A DNA stretch of 6,727 bases from Chloroflexota bacterium (GTDB lineage Bacteria > Chloroflexota > Limnocylindria > Limnocylindrales > CSP1-4): NCBI GenBank assembly GCA_017881985.1, contig JADGQH010000183.1, positions 1-6,727 of the forward strand. Direction: 5' to 3'. A model generated the notes under the pieces. The model ran no database searches. It was not told the origin of the DNA and saw only the letters and a list, made by a program, of their open reading frames with translations. A program made the position numbers and the translations under genes. Every line of letters starts with the position of its first letter. Position 1 is the stretch's first letter. Shown here piece by piece: positions 6,155 to 6,727 of the stretch.

Positions 6155-6586
6155 TCAGGCGTTCGTGGGCTGCAGGTCACCCCCGACCGGGACGTCGGGG
6201 TTGAGGCTGTTGTCGACGACGACCATCTCCCACGGGTATGTCGTGCCCTTGCGCCACTGGACCCCGACCGGCCGCATCATCCCGATGCCCGGGAAGGGTC
6301 CCTTCGTGAAGTCGAGCGGCCCGCAGATCCCCGTGTAGCTGACCTTGCCGAGGGCCGCTGCGACCGCATCGTGAGCGTGCGGGTCGTCGACCGCGGTGAA
6401 CGCCGCCTGGGCAACCTCGAACAGCGAATAGGTCGAGCCGAGGCTCTGGAGCCACTGCTTCCCGCTGGCTGCCTGGTAGGCGTCGGCGAGCTGCTTGCTC
6501 GTCTCGCCCGTGAGCGACGACTTGTAGGGCATGAACGGGCCCCACCAGCAGTCGGTCGCGATGTTGTTGACCAGGTCGCCGAGGGC
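6155..6586 (-). CDS. ABC transporter substrate-binding protein, LivK/HAAT type, C-terminal part only (5' end lost at breakpoint)
   Basis: About 143 C-terminal residues of a type-1 periplasmic-binding-fold protein are present, out of an expected 380-430. The recognisable part begins at ALGDLVNN (codons from 6586 downward) and includes WWGPFMPYKSSLTGETSKQL, whose W-P-y-K-S-S-L-T-G pattern occurs in HAAT binding proteins. YSLFEVAQAAFTAV and LGKVSYTGICGPLDFTKGPFPGIG follow, and the protein ends at DLQPTNA. In the cell it would be secreted or lipid-anchored and deliver ligand to the LivH/LivM permeases. The N-terminal lobe, signal sequence and most ligand contacts are missing. The frame stays open to the window edge, with a possible GTG at 6619-6617, but residues upstream of ALGD are not binding-protein-like and lie antisense to a lipB-like coding frame. 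The stop at 6157-6155 is two bases before the TTG of the livG-type gene. Placement next to pcaHGB suggests an aromatic-acid ligand. Confidence 0.85.
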   Translation of the reverse strand, partial: ALGDLVNNIATDCWWGPFMPYKSSLTGETSKQLADAYQAASGKQWLQSLGSTYSLFEVAQAAFTAVDDPHAHDAVAAALGKVSYTGICGPLDFTKGPFPGIGMMRPVGVQWRKGTTYPWEMVVVDNSLNPDVPVGGDLQPTNA

Positions 6587-6596
6587 AGGGCGGCGG
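6570..6596. other. Breakpoint joining two unrelated truncated genes
   Basis: Right-to-left homology-like sequence of the binding protein ends near 6586, while left-to-right LipB-like sequence begins between about 6572 and 6596. Both genes are missing their 5' portions and abut head to head with no intergenic DNA. The two similarities seem to overlap by a few bases in GCCGAGGGC (6578-6586), which could be microhomology at the join. An assembly or amplification chimera is the simplest explanation; an inversion or deletion in the genome is the alternative. Confidence 0.7.
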
Positions 6597-6727
6597 ACAC
6601 GCTGCTTCTGCTTGAGCACGAGCCCATCATCACCTTGGGGCGAAGCGCGGATCTGGCCAACGTGCTCGCGTCCCCCGAGGCTTTGCGCGAAAAGGGCATC
6701 TCCGTGGTCCGAACCTCGCGCGGCGGT
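6587..6727 (+). CDS. lipB: Octanoyltransferase LipB, internal fragment (truncated at both ends)
   Basis: LipB transfers octanoyl groups from acyl carrier protein to the lipoyl domains of 2-oxoacid dehydrogenases and GcvH, the first step of de novo lipoylation. The plus-strand frame is open to the last base and reads R-A-A-D then TLLLLEHEPIITLGRSA, then NVLASPEALREKGISVVRTSRGG at the edge. The LLLLEHEP-x-x-T-LGR block, the spacing to G-I-x-V-V-x-T-x-R-G-G, and the R-G-G that precedes D-x-T-Y-H-G-P-G-Q in LipB proteins together make the assignment strong for so short a piece. The first 30-40 residues and the catalytic Lys/Cys region are absent, the former lost at the breakpoint and the latter beyond the window. 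Codons such as CTT, GCT, TTG and GAA appear, and GC over 6596-6727 is about 66 percent by hand count. The direction is opposite to everything else in the window. Confidence 0.8.

Noticed and set aside
4615..6180. A 521-residue livF with a long N-terminal domain
   Set aside because: The upstream part is the livG gene read in another frame. The ATPase starts at the ATGA overlap at 5382.
6587..6727. Minus-strand continuation of the binding protein to the window edge, including a GTG at 6619
   Set aside because: The frame is open, but the residues (for example Q-G-D-D-G-L then LKQKQRVRRP) do not resemble a binding-protein N-terminal lobe, and the plus strand over the same bases reads as LipB.
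1..6727. CRISPR arrays, tRNA genes, insertion sequences, inverted-repeat terminators
   Set aside because: No regularly spaced repeats, tRNA-like cloverleaf segment, transposase motif or hairpin followed by a T-run was seen on either strand; coding sequence fills essentially the whole window.

Overview
This is a GC-rich window with almost no non-coding sequence. It is dominated by one tightly packed minus-strand operon for uptake of an aromatic acid and its degradation through the protocatechuate branch of the beta-ketoadipate pathway. The composition, non-ATG starts, stop/start overlaps and protein style suggest a soil-type actinobacterium or a high-GC Chloroflexota-like lineage. The sequence alone does not settle this, and a fragmented metagenome or draft genome is likely.

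Layout in the direction of transcription (right to left): the C-terminal part of a branched-chain-amino-acid-type ABC substrate-binding protein (about 6155-6586); livG-type ATPase (5379-6152); livF-type ATPase (4615-5382); livH-type permease (3749-4618); livM-type permease (2682-3752); pcaH (1959-2678) and pcaG (1402-1959), the beta and alpha subunits of protocatechuate 3,4-dioxygenase; pcaB (18-1409), 3-carboxy-cis,cis-muconate cycloisomerase; and the first seven codons of a further gene (1-21). Successive junctions are a 2-nt gap, three 4-nt ATGA overlaps, a 3-nt gap, a 1-nt overlap, an 8-nt overlap and another ATGA overlap. Transcription as one unit with translational coupling is therefore very likely. 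No stretch over 300 bases lacks a gene. I see no promoter, terminator, RNA gene, repeat array, mobile element or CRISPR.

How the genes fit together: the HAAT-family transporter (binding protein, two permeases, two ATPases) sits directly upstream of, and is coupled to, the enzymes that open the protocatechuate ring and cyclise the product. The most economical reading is that the transporter imports protocatechuate or a close aromatic precursor rather than leucine, isoleucine or valine. This is inference from context; such transporters for aromatic acids are known (for example CouPSTU of Rhodopseudomonas palustris).

The right end is anomalous. Around 6570-6596 the minus-strand binding-protein gene stops being recognisable. 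From there to the edge the plus strand encodes a convincing internal fragment of LipB, octanoyltransferase. Both genes lack their 5' parts and there is no intergenic space, so this is a breakpoint: an assembly or amplification chimera, or a real rearrangement. Statements about the operon's promoter, regulator and complete binding protein cannot be made from this window.
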